This document shows, piece by piece, positions 54,650-63,927 of a stretch of 64,000 nucleotides of DNA. The position numbers and the translations under genes are program-made. Under the pieces are notes generated by a model that worked only from the letters and a program-made list of their open reading frames with translations, ran no database searches and was not told where the DNA came from. The DNA comes from Branchipolynoe longqiensis (taxonomy: Eukaryota > Annelida > Polychaeta > Phyllodocida > Polynoidae), in assembly GCA_030323885.1 (NCBI GenBank), contig CM059193.1, positions 56,386,749-56,450,748 on the forward strand, given 5' to 3'. How positions within the stretch are numbered: the first letter of the stretch is position 1; each line of letters starts with the position of its first letter.

Positions 54650-54785
54650 GTACCACCTCCCCTCCCCCACCACTCCACCACCTCCACTCCCTCACCACCC
54701 CGTCACCTCCCCTCCCCACCCCACCCTACCACCTCCCCACCCCACCACCTCTCCTCCCCTCCACCTCACGTCCACCACCCCCTAC
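54650..54785. repeat. CCACC-rich pyrimidine tract
   Basis: Irregular CCACCTCC/CCCCACC sequence, almost lacking G. Confidence 0.85.
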
Positions 54786-54790
54786 TTGTT

Positions 54791-54945
54791 ATCAAGATAA
54801 TGTGACTCAGTGGGATATCAAAGCATAGTGCTGTCAGCCTGGTCTCCCAGTGGAGCAGCACTATAAAGTGTCCTTGAGTGCACACTGGTACACGTCAATA
54901 CTGCTATACCTTAAATGTTGCTAGGAAATAAAACCCCAACAAACA
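54791..54945 (+). mobile_element. SINE type A, tail half
   Basis: ATCAAGATAATGTGACTCAG through TTGCTAGGAAATAAAACCCC. 5' truncated. Confidence 0.75.
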
Positions 54946-55189
54946 TCAATCATCAATCCCTTAACTGTGAGAGTCATTGGAGCAACACAGATGAATTTTC
55001 AACCAGTTTTCTCCATTGGTGCCTGTTCTCCACTTCCATGTGGGACTTGCCAAACTGCAGCTTTGTCCATTGCCTCATGTTGTCTTCCTACCTCTTCCTT
55101 TGTCCGCCTTGTCCCTATTCATCCCACAAAAAGGCGAGCCCACTCGACATTCTCTGCCTCCCACCAGCTACCTCCACTACCCTCTCGCC

Positions 55190-55510
55190 ACGACCACCAC
55201 CCCATCACTGCACCACTACTGCACCACTACCACTACCACTACCACTACCACTACCACTACCACTACCAACACCACCACTACACTACCGCCACCCCCTCAT
55301 TACCACCACCGCCACCATACCACCACCAGCACCACCATACCACCACCACCACCACCATAAGACCACCACCACCCCACCTCTGCACCACTACTGCACCACC
55401 ACCACCACTACCAGAACCACTACTGCCACCCCCTCATTACCACCCCACCATCATATCACCACCACCACTACACAACCGCCACCCCCTCATCACCACCACA
55501 CCCCACCTCC
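55190..55510. repeat. CCA/CTA triplet-rich tract
   Basis: (CCACTA)n at 55220-55280 and CACCAC-rich sequence to 55510, giving T/P/H-rich open frames that are not genes. Confidence 0.9.
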
Positions 55511-55544
55511 ACCGCTGCGTGGGCCTTTCCAGCCCGACGCCCGG

Positions 55545-56215
55545 CCCGGTACAACCCGGCGCAACCCGGCGCAACCCGGCACAACCCGGCGCAAACCGGC
55601 GCAACCCGGCGCAACCCGGCGCAACCCGGCGCAACCGGCGCAACCCGGCGCAACCCGGCGCAACCCGGCACAACCCGGCGCAACCCGGTACAACCCGGCG
55701 CAACCCGGCGCAACCCGGCGCAACCCGGTGCAACCCGGCGCAACCCGGCGCAACCCGGCGCAACCCGGCGCAACCCGGCGCAACCCGGTGCAACCCGGCG
55801 CAACCCGGCGCAACCCGGCGCAACCCGGCGCAACCCGGCGCAACCCGGCGCAACCCGGCGCAACCCGGCGCAACCCGGCGCAACCCGGCGCAACCGGGCG
55901 TAACCCAGCACAACCCAACACAACCCGGCATAACCAGGGGAAACCCAGCAAAACCCTGTGCAACCCGGCGTAACCCGGTGCAACCCGGCGCAACCCGGCA
56001 CAACCCGGCGCAACCCGGCGCAACCCGGCGCAACCCGGCGCAACCCGGCGCAACCCGGCGCAACCCGGCGCAACCCAGAACAACCCAACACAACCCGGCG
56101 TAACCAGGGGAAACCCAGCAAAACCCTGTGCAACCCGGCGTAACCCGGTGCAACCCGGCGCAACCCGACGTAACCCAGCACAACCCTGCGTAGCCCGGTG
56201 CAACCCGGCGTTGCA
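55545..56215. repeat. Minisatellite, 10-bp GCAACCCGGC unit, with higher-order blocks
   Basis: About 65 copies of GCGCAACCCG with few changes. A variant block (GTAACCCAGCACAACCC ... AACCAGGGGAAACCCAGC ... ACCCTGTGCAACCCGG) occurs twice, at about 55898-55980 and 56068-56160. Long open frames on both strands (R-N-P-A-Q-P-G-A-T and V-A-P-G-C-A-G-L-R) follow from the unit. Confidence 0.95.
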
Positions 56216-56363
56216 CGGCCAGTTGTTTGCTGGATGGACGCCCGTCACCGTGGTAAGTGAGAACGGAAACAGTACCCCTCCCCTCAGCCCCCTCTGCCAC
56301 CCCCCCACCTCAGCCTCCTCTGGCAGAAAGCCACCGCTAAAGCGCGCGCTGCAATCAGCATTG

Positions 56364-57335
56364 AAGAAGATGGAGTGGGGGGGGGGGGTAGGAAGGGGGC
56401 AGGGGGACGGAGGGAGGGGTGGGAAAAGGGTAGGGGTGTAGAGGGAGGGCAGGAGTGGGAGGGAGGGGAGGGATGGGAGGGAGGGGAGGGAGGGAAGGGA
56501 GGGGAGGGCGGGAGGGTGGGGGAGGGAGGGGGAGGGGAGGGACGGGGGGAGGTATGGGAGGGAGGGGAGAGAGGGAGGGGAGGGGGGGGAGGGAAGGAGG
56601 GGGGAGGGGAGGAGAGGGAGGAGAGGGAGGGAGGGAGGGAGGGGGGGGAGGGGAGGGAGTAGAGGGATGGGAGGGGTGGGAGGGAGGTGGGGAGGGAGGG
56701 GGGGGGGGGGAGGGAGGGGGAATGGAAGGGAGGGGAGGGAGGGGAGGGGGGGGAGAGATGGGAGCGATGGGGATGGGTGGGGGAGGGGAGGGATGGGAGG
56801 GAGGGGAGGGGGGGGGAGGGGATGGAGGGGATGGAGGGGATGGATGGGAGGGAAGGAGCGGAGGGAGGAGAAGGAGGGGGAGGGATGGGAGGGAGGGGAG
56901 GGGAGGGTGGGGGGATGGGATGGTTGGGAGGGAGGGGAGGGAGAGAAGGGAGGGGTAGGGAGGGTGGGGGGAGGGGAGGGTATGGGAGGGGAGGTACGGG
57001 AGGGAGGGGAGTGAGAGTACGGAGGGGAGAGATGGGGAGGGTTAAGGGGAGGGAGAGGGGATGGAGGGGAGGGAGGGAAGGGATGGGAGGGAGGGAGGGG
57101 AGGGAGGTGGGGGAGGGGAGGGAGGGGTACTGAGGTGAGAGGAGAGGGGTGGTAGGGATGGAGAGGGGAGGGAGAGGAGGGAGAGGTGAGAGAGGAGGGA
57201 GGGTCGGGAGAGGGGATGGAGCGGAGGGAGGTGAAGGAGGGGAGGGAGGATAGGGAGGGGAGGGAAGGGGAGGGGAGTGAAGGGGAGGGGAAGGAGTGGA
57301 GAAAGGGAAGGGAGGGGTATGGGGAGGCGAGGGAG
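56364..57335. repeat. 1-kb polypurine tract (GGGA-rich)
   Basis: Plus strand almost only G and A, dominated by GGGAGGGA and GGGGAGGG, with many runs of at least four G. Strong G-quadruplex and triplex potential. The open frames (G/E/R on plus, S/P/L on minus) are by-products. Confidence 0.95.
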
Positions 57336-57384
57336 GGGGATGTTCGTGCAGTGGCAGCGTGTATGCGACTGTATATGGGGTATC

Positions 57385-57715
57385 AAAGGTGCATAGTCCG
57401 ATAAAAGCATACAATTTTCAAAAGCAAAATATTGATCTAGATTTGAACCTAGGTATCTCATTTAGATTCTGGAGCAATTATTGAGCATTCGTTGCTGCAT
57501 AGAAGAGCGTACGAAGTCAATTTAATAGAACATGTTACTGTTTAAGTCTTAGTTTGAGGTCAGAGTTTTGACAAGCACCCCAAAATAAGTTCCCAAGTTA
57601 GTAATTTTATATCAAGGTTACTTCAATCTAAAGAAAGGTAGATTATAATGATCAACCTATTATATTTATCTCAGAAAATGATAGAAACTCAAACCCTTCG
57701 TACTATGTAGCTTAA
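57385..57715. mobile_element. TTAA MITE, left terminus eroded
   Basis: AAGGTGCATAGTCCGATAAAA starts it without TTAA. The right end is GTACTATGTAGCTTAA (TTAA at 57712-57715). Interior diverged. Confidence 0.7.
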
Positions 57716-57847
57716 ACTCATAGTGCGGATGGGCCAATTTCATTGTGGCAGCACTATCAAGCCATATTTGAAGGATGTCAAATTAACAATCCCACAATAA
57801 ACGACGACTCAATAGTTTTACTCTCTTCTATCCTCGGCCCTCTGGGT

Positions 57848-58018
57848 GGCTCAGTGTCAGGATAATGTGACTGAGTGGGATATCAGGTCATGGTGCTGGT
57901 GGCCTGGTCTCCCAATGGGACAGCACTATAAAGTCGCCATGAGTGTGCACTGTCACAACTTGGTACCCATCCTGATATGACCTTAGATGTTGCCAGGACG
58001 TAAAACTTCAACAACCTG
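57848..58018 (+). mobile_element. SINE type A, tail half
   Basis: GCTCAGTGTCAGGATAATGT to CAGGACGTAAAACTTCAAC. Confidence 0.8.
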
Positions 58019-58760
58019 CCAACATTGTTGGAAATAGTCGGGGATTTGTTTGTGCAACAGGACCCTGTTGACCGCTAAGCACAGTATCATCAGTCATAAT
58101 CTCGTGGGCGTGGGCGTGGGTGTGTGTGTGTGTGGGTGGGTGTGGGTGTGGCTTCGGTCACACAGTTGGTGTTAATGACGTAATGGAGAAGCTAGGTGTG
58201 TGGGAGGGACAAATATATATATATATATAATATATATATATAAACACTTCCGATGCGACTGACACGCATGTATTGTCAACACATGCATATATATATATAA
58301 ATCATGCCTATTTCAATGCCCCCTACCCAGCTGACCTTCCCATTATATCATTTTCACGAACTGTGTAATCCACACGTATATATGTATATATATATGCTGA
58401 TTAAGAATTATATGAGTATAATAACGCAGAATTCTATACTATCCTAACACCCACCAGTACTCGGGTGGTTGAACCTCGGACTACTCATCTACTGCTCAGG
58501 TTTCAACTCTGACGGTGGTGCCACCATTTTGCCTGCTCACTATTCTACTCACTTAACGCCGAGAATTTGTTCTTTTTAGGCAAGGGGCGTATTGTTCCTC
58601 TAGCCACAGAAAATACATTCTAACCCACTATCATGCCTTCCTCTTGTTCATTATGTAGGTCAACTATTATATATATATATATACATATATATATTCCTAC
58701 TTTTTCTCCAGTGGTAGACAAGGTTGGCGGATGGTGGCGCAATCAGCATTATTCAGTAGG
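58019..58760. other. No gene seen; simple repeats
   Basis: GTGTGGGTGGG-type repeat at 58105-58150, and (TA)n at 58206-58245, 58288-58300 and 58669-58694. Nothing else supported. Confidence 0.5.
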
Positions 58761-58864
58761 TGACAGTAGCACTATGACGTTGTCATGAGTGCACACTGTC
58801 ACAAGCCGGTACCCGTCCTGATATGACCTTAGATGTTGCTAGCATGTAAAGCCTCTACAAACAA
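58761..58864 (+). mobile_element. SINE type A, tail fragment
   Basis: GACAGTAGCACTATGACGTT through CTTAGATGTTGCTAGCATG. Confidence 0.7.
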
Positions 58865-58982
58865 ATTGAAAGAATTTGGGTAGGCCAGTGAGCAGTCTAA
58901 TACGTCACTTCTGAGATCCTGATTTCGCTGCCCACCCAGCCTTGACTTGACGGTTGTTCGTAACCTTTAAGTTACAGGCTGC

Positions 58983-59878
58983 GGTTCGGATTTATATATT
59001 GGCAAAGAGCATTACTATTCTTGGGCGACAGAGTGGGGACCAGGATTATGTGACAGAGAAGCAATGGGTGCCCCACTCACTGTGTAACATAAGAGCCTAT
59101 GTGGAAAATGTGATAACACATAGCGACCAAGATTGTGATGTGATGTTCATATTTAAGAGACAGTGATTAGTGAAATGTTCCCTCCATGCACCAGAGAGAA
59201 TGCAAGTGGAGGGGAAGGACATTTTTAATATATGTTTATTGTAACTGTCTGCAACTACATGTTACCATGGGGCCAATGGGCCAGCACACCCAGCCATCCT
59301 GCATACATTATGGACACCACCTGCAGCTGGGGGTTGAGTGACAGCTGCCCCCTATTACGGCATCGCCACCCAGGCTGTAGAGGGTGTTTGATTGGCTGGC
59401 TGTGGGAGCCCAGTCACTTGGACACTCTTGGCTAGGGTCTCTAGCCAGAGACAACTCCACTCTCTAGGCATTCTTGTCCACAACTCCAGACACTCTGTCT
59501 GTGACTCCACTTTCTACACACAAACTAGCAGCAGTTATTCCAAAGGCACTGACCTGTGTGCAACAACCATGGGACTCAGGTTCAATGGGCTGTACGCACT
59601 GATTCTTATAAACACTAGCAAGAGACATGAGGATCTGTGTGGGCAGTTGGTAAGGAGTGAGGGTGATAGGTCGCTAGTAGATGAACAGGAGTTGATGCCA
59701 ATAAAGCACAACTTCTTCACAGTCAATCTTGCGTGACTTGTCTTCCCTTTTCTTCCTTATGAGTTTGTTGAGAGGGACACCAGGTGGGGACTGACAGACA
59801 GTTGTCAGAACACACCTGGGGAGAGTAGTGGTATCTGGGGCTCTGATGGCCGAGCTACACAGATATTACATGCAGCAT
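58983..59878 (+). repeat. 0.9-kb LTR-like repeat, copy B
   Basis: Inverted partner of 33183-34122 over its whole length. AATAAA at 59700-59705 is followed by GCACAACTTCTTCACAG and about 170 bp to the end of homology at GAGCTACACAGATATTAC. The two copies differ by substitutions and small indels. Confidence 0.6.
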
Positions 59879-60493
59879 TGAAACAGCACTGATAAATGGG
59901 TCCGATTTTGGCTGAAGTGTAAACTTCAAGATTACAGAGTACTTGAATCCGATCGCTGATTGGTTGTCAAATCGGCACCGATAAATCCGTCTGATTTTGG
60001 CTGAAGCACATGAGTCCAGTCACCGATGGGTTCGAGTGGAGGCAGCGGAAAAGAGGCGATCTGCATCAAAGGAGGACACAGCAGCAGTGAAAAGGGAAAA
60101 GGGCCCCACCCAAATAAACAACTCCTTTGATCAGGAGGAGAACTAAGCTCGGGAGAAAAAAAAGGGTAGGATTGAGGACAAAGAAGTGAGGAGAGTTGAA
60201 TCAAAGGGCCATGCCTCCTTGCTAGTGACCAGTCAGCGAGCCAGAGACACAAATGGAGTAAGATGGCTTGAAGTGAAAAGCTGGACGGCCTCCCCCTTCA
60301 GTATTTTTTTTACACAAATCCAGGAGAGGAGACCGGGAGCTGAAGGGAGATTGAAGTGGTGTGTATGAAGTGGAGTCCGGATAGCAAGTGGCGCACCCAG
60401 CCCCCAACAGATCCCCCTGGCAATGCGAGGGGTAGTCACTTAAGCACACTGCAACACGGCACACTGCTACACCTACATAATAGCAGTGGTGTC
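59879..60493. other. No gene seen; weak duplication
   Basis: GATAAATGGGTCCGATTTTGG and GATAAATCCGTCTGATTTTGG, each followed by CTGAAG, recur about 95 bp apart (59890-60010). No coding signal accepted. Confidence 0.4.
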
Positions 60494-61112
60494 TTATTTA
60501 AAATTACCTAGTCTGATGAAATCATCAAATTTTCTAAGCCAAAACACTTACCTAGATTTGATCCTATATATCTAACTTAGCTACTGGTAAGGAAATACTC
60601 GAACGGACGGGGCTGCCCCCTCTATGGAAGATCTTCTGATCAAAAAGAATCTCTGGTGGACTGGACACCTCATGAGGATGTCAGCAGACAGGCTACCAAA
60701 GCAGATCCTCTACTCTCAACTGTCTTCTGGTTACAGAAAGAGAGGGCGCCCTTGTCTCCAGTTCAAGGATACCATCAAAAGAAACCTGAAGCTGAGAGAC
60801 ATGAAGACCGACTCATGGACATCACTCGCACAGCAGAGAGCTAAATGGAGAGCGGCAGTCAAGTAATGAAAGCAGTATTTGTCGCATCGCGACCGACAGC
60901 ATGATGATGATGATGAGCTACTGGTGCACTTATTAAATTTACATATTCCGATGGTTGTGAGTTTCGGCAATTTTCTGAGATAACACTTACTACATTAGAT
61001 TGATCATTATAATCTAATTTACTTTAGTTTTAAGTAACTTTTATTTTAAATGGCTCACATTGAAGTTATTTGAACTTGAAGTGAAAACATGCCAAAATAA
61101 TTTTCACTTTTA
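60494..61112. mobile_element. Two TTAA-MITE pieces in opposed orientation, with nested LINE
   Basis: 60494-60588 plus 60916-60940 is one orientation of the family. From about 60938 (CATATTCCGATGGTTGTGAG) the sequence restarts as the opposite end and runs to 61112. This is a rearranged pair, with the LINE tail 60589-60915 inserted in the first piece. Confidence 0.65.
60589..60915 (+). mobile_element. LINE 3' end with target duplication and (ATG)n tail
   Basis: AGCTACTGGT stands at 60579-60588 and 60916-60925. The open 80-codon piece (60624-60866) reads LWWTGHLMRMSADRLPKQIL, RKRGRPCLQFKDTIKRNLK and LAQQRAKWRAAVK. This W-x-GH-x-x-RM ... RLPKQ ... RG-x-P-x-x-x-x-KD-x-x-K ... A-x-x-R-x-x-WR pattern is the C-terminal tail of many LINE ORF2 proteins. 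The stop is followed by a short UTR and ATGATGATGATGATGATG. Related tails: 39965-40058 and 63586-63745. Confidence 0.85.
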
Positions 61113-61608
61113 CTCAAGGGAGAACTACTTTTTTCTTCTTCTATAAATCAATGATATTCAATGGTTTTCAAGAGCTATATGAGCTTTGTATAAATATTTT
61201 GGACACTGAACCAATCCAGTCCCTCTCTCTCTCCAAATTACACAAGCAGGCTAAGTGAATACCGATAATGGGTGATGATTGCGGTTGGAGACAGTGTAAT
61301 ACTCAATTATTCCAATAATCAATACCTAAATAAAAGAAACTAAGTGATTCCACCCTTCCACACGCCCTCTTTACACCAAGCACTAAACTCCAAACTCATC
61401 AGAATAACAAAGTGAACAAAGGTGACAAAAAGTGCACATAATCCCTCATCGGGATTCCAACTGATACTGCCAATTACATTAAATGACATTCATTTCAAGC
61501 TGAGATAAAAAGTTATTTCAATTTACGGATTGCATTCTGCTTATTTAATTATCTGCGTTTGGACTTGTTCGACGTTATTGTCACGAAGCACAGAATACAG
61601 ACAGGATT
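61113..61608. other. No gene seen
   Basis: AT-rich; no feature supported. Confidence 0.4.
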
Positions 61609-61940
61609 GGTTCGTTGGTTGTTGGAGTTTTATATCCTGGCAGCATCTGAGGTCATATCAGGACGGGTACCGACTTGTGACACCGCGCACTCATGGCGAT
61701 TTTTATAGTGTTGCCCCACTGGGAAATCAGGCTGCTGGTACCATGACCCGATATTCCGCTCAGTCACATTATCCCGACAGTGAGCTAAACAGCCCTTGCC
61801 CTATCCTATTTATGCTGAGCGCCAGGTTAGGAAGCGACAAGTATCAATGTTATAAGTCATTAGTTTGAATTGTCTGGGAACCAAATTCCCCATCTCCCGC
61901 ACTCCAGGCCGACGCTCTACGGATTCAGCCACTGCATAGT
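61609..61940 (-). mobile_element. SINE type A, full length
   Basis: Reversed tail (GTTTTATATCCTGGCAGCAT), body and head (GCTCTACGGATTCAGCCACTG). Confidence 0.8.
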
Positions 61941-62545
61941 GGTTGGTTGGTTGTTGGGGTTTTATGTCCTGGGAAAATCTAAGATCATATCAGGACGGGT
62001 ACCGATAGTGCACGGTCATGGCAACCCACTGATAAATCAGGCCATTGGCAGTGGCACCATGGCCCGATATTTCACTCAGGCACATTATCCTTGCCCCATC
62101 CTATTAATGCAGAGTGCCAGGCTAAGAAGCAACATGTATCAATTTTAAAGTCATTGGTTTGACTCGACTTAACCAGACGGGATGGCCGAATGAGTTAGAG
62201 CATCCGTCTCCCATGTTGGTAGACCATGGTATCATGGGTTCGAACCCTGGTCGAGTCAAACCTTAAAAATTGATACTTGTAGCTTCCTAGCCAGGTGCTC
62301 GGCATTATTAGGATAGGGCAAGGACTAGTTGGCTCAGTGTCAGGATAATGTGACTGAGTGGGACATCAGGTCATGGTGCTGGTGGCCTGGTCTTCCAGTG
62401 GGGCAGCACTATAAAGTCACGATGAGTGTGCACTGTCACAAGTCGGTACCCGTCCTGTTATGACCTTAGATGTTGCTAGGACGTAACACAACAACAAACA
62501 ATTGACTCGACCTGGAACCGAAGTATTAGACCACCACGCCCGCTA
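61941..62545 (-). mobile_element. SINE type A split by a plus-strand SINE
   Basis: 61941-62168 and 62502-62545 are the two parts of one minus-strand copy. It is interrupted within its head by the plus-strand copy 62169-62501. Confidence 0.8.
62169..62501 (+). mobile_element. SINE type A nested, with target duplication
   Basis: TTGACTCGAC precedes (62159-62168) and follows (62502-62511) a complete copy with head GACGGGATGGCCGAATGAG and B box GGTTCGAACCCTGG. An intact-looking, probably young insertion. Confidence 0.9.
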
Positions 62546-62732
62546 TTCAGAAAGACACAAAGCTGAGCGGTCAATCAACCACTTGGAATTTGTTACTTAA
62601 AGCGCTCTCGTCCGTTTAACTCATTTCAAATGATAACAATGGGGGACCTCCGACTTTTTAGTTCAAATTCCTGCCGTTCGTGTCGCCACTGATCTAGTGG
62701 GCCTAAACTGCACACTGTCACACTGTAAACTC

Positions 62733-63355
62733 AATGGCTATGAGCAATCTACATACACAAGAAGTGAAATATCTCTAAAACCACACCAGTTAGAGACAAA
62801 CCGCTTGGTACACATATAGAAAACATATTAAACGAATAGACTATATTAAATTCATAAGGTTAGGGTTCTGCATTTCTATTAATTTTGAATAAAATAGACG
62901 TTTTGCACTGTGCGTACAGGTAAAGTCAATGCATTGTCAATGGCCGGGAGCAATCTTCATACAGAAAAAGTTAAATATCTCTAAAACCACACGAGCTAGA
63001 GACAAACCGCTTGGTACACATATAGAAAACATATTCAACGAATAGATTATATTAAATTCATAAGGTTAGGGTTCTGTATTTCTATTAATTTTGAATCAAA
63101 TAGACGTTTTGCACTGTGCGTACCAGTAAAGTCAATGCATTGTCAATGGCCGTGAGCAATCTTCGTACAGAAAAAGATTAATATCTCTAAAACCACAACA
63201 CCTAGAAACAAACTGATTGGAATATATATAGAAAACATGCTTACCAAAAAGATTATATTAAATTGCTACGGTTAAGGTTCTGGATTTCCATAAATCTTTA
63301 ATAAAATCGACGTTTTGCACTACGCGTACCGGTAAGCTCAAAACATTGTCAATGC
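62733..63355. repeat. Tandem repeat, about 206 bp x 3
   Basis: Units start near 62735, 62941 and 63146. Each has ATATCTCTAAAACCAC, TTGGTACACATATAGAAAAC-like sequence, GGTTAGGGTTCTG and GACGTTTTGCACTGTGCGTA. The first two are closest and the third more diverged. Confidence 0.9.
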
Positions 63356-63488
63356 CTGTGTAGGCCCACTACTACCGAGGCGCCACCAAGTGTCAGAAAA
63401 TGAACTACGCCACATGTCCCCCATTGCACATATATGTTTAGCGTAGATCAAAAGCATTTGTTAAAAATCAACTGTAAATAACAAAACA

Positions 63489-63569
63489 GACCAGATTGGG
63501 ATTCGAACCCACGTGGGCTGAGCACAACGGATTAGCAGTCCATCGCCTTAACCATTCGGCCACCTCGTC
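63489..63569 (-). tRNA. tRNA-Ser(GCU)-like, probably a pseudogene
   Basis: On the minus strand: GACGAGGTGGCCGAATGG, anticodon loop CTGCTAA and T-arm GGGTTCGAATCCC. The 3' acceptor strand is TCTGGTC where CCTCGTC would pair, leaving a G-G mismatch and a G-U pair. The discriminator base is T, not the G expected for tRNA-Ser. Four T residues follow shortly. Duplicate of the intact gene at 63846-63927. Confidence 0.7.
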
Positions 63570-63585
63570 TTTTAAACTCTGTGTC

Positions 63586-63616
<31 letters not shown>

Positions 63617-63745
63617 GCTGTCGGTCGTGATGCGACAAAGACTGCTTTTATTACTTGACTGCCGCTCTCCATTTAGCTCTCTGCTGTGAGAGTGATGTCC
63701 ATGAGTCGGTCTTAATGTCTCTCAGCTTCAGGTTTCTCTTGATTC
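63586..63745 (-). mobile_element. LINE 3' end, reversed, between the tRNA copies
   Basis: (ATC)n, then GCTGTCGGTCGTGATGCGAC, TGACTGCCGCTCTCCATTTA and TGAGTCGGTCTTAATGTCTC: the complement of the end of 60589-60915. It lies within the tandem tRNA-Ser unit. Confidence 0.8.
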
Positions 63746-63815
63746 ATCATTAGATACTCTCTATCTAATGATGACAATTTCACATATATATGCTTAGCCT
63801 ACATAAAATCAAATT

Positions 63816-63823
63816 AAAAAAAA
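63816..63823 (-). terminator. Pol III terminator for tRNA-Ser
   Basis: Eight A on the plus strand (T8 on the minus), about 23 bases past the 3' end of the tRNA. Confidence 0.6.
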
Positions 63824-63845
63824 TATTAACTATAAATAATTATAT

Positions 63846-63927
63846 CGACGAGGATGGGATTCGAACCCACGCGGGCATAGCCCAATGGATTAGCAGTCCA
63901 TCGCCTTAACCACTCGGCCACCTCGTC
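63846..63927 (-). tRNA. tRNA-Ser(GCU)
   Basis: 82 bases on the minus strand. Acceptor GACGAGG pairs perfectly with CCTCGTC and the discriminator base is G, as in serine tRNAs. The A box TGGCCGAGTGG and B box GGTTCGAATCC are canonical. The anticodon stem ATGGA/TCCAT holds CTGCTAA (anticodon GCT, reading AGC/AGU). The extra arm has a 4-bp stem (GGGC-tat-GCCC), the class-II mark of tRNA-Ser. No intron. A T-run terminator follows. It delivers serine to the ribosome and is the one probably functional gene here. Flanks (CACATATATATGCTTAG on one side, GCAGATATATGTTTAGTG on the other) repeat those of the copy at 63489-63569, so it belongs to a tandem tRNA-Ser unit. Confidence 0.9.

Noticed and set aside
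54915..57461. Frames of 352, 378 and 376 codons
   Set aside because: By-products of the CCA tract, the 10-bp minisatellite and the purine tract. Collagen-like or antifreeze-like appearance is only composition.
7461..62501. tRNA-like heads with A and B boxes, initially read as tRNA genes
   Set aside because: Each runs into a SINE body and tail and cannot close a proper acceptor stem. Only 63846-63927 folds as a complete tRNA.
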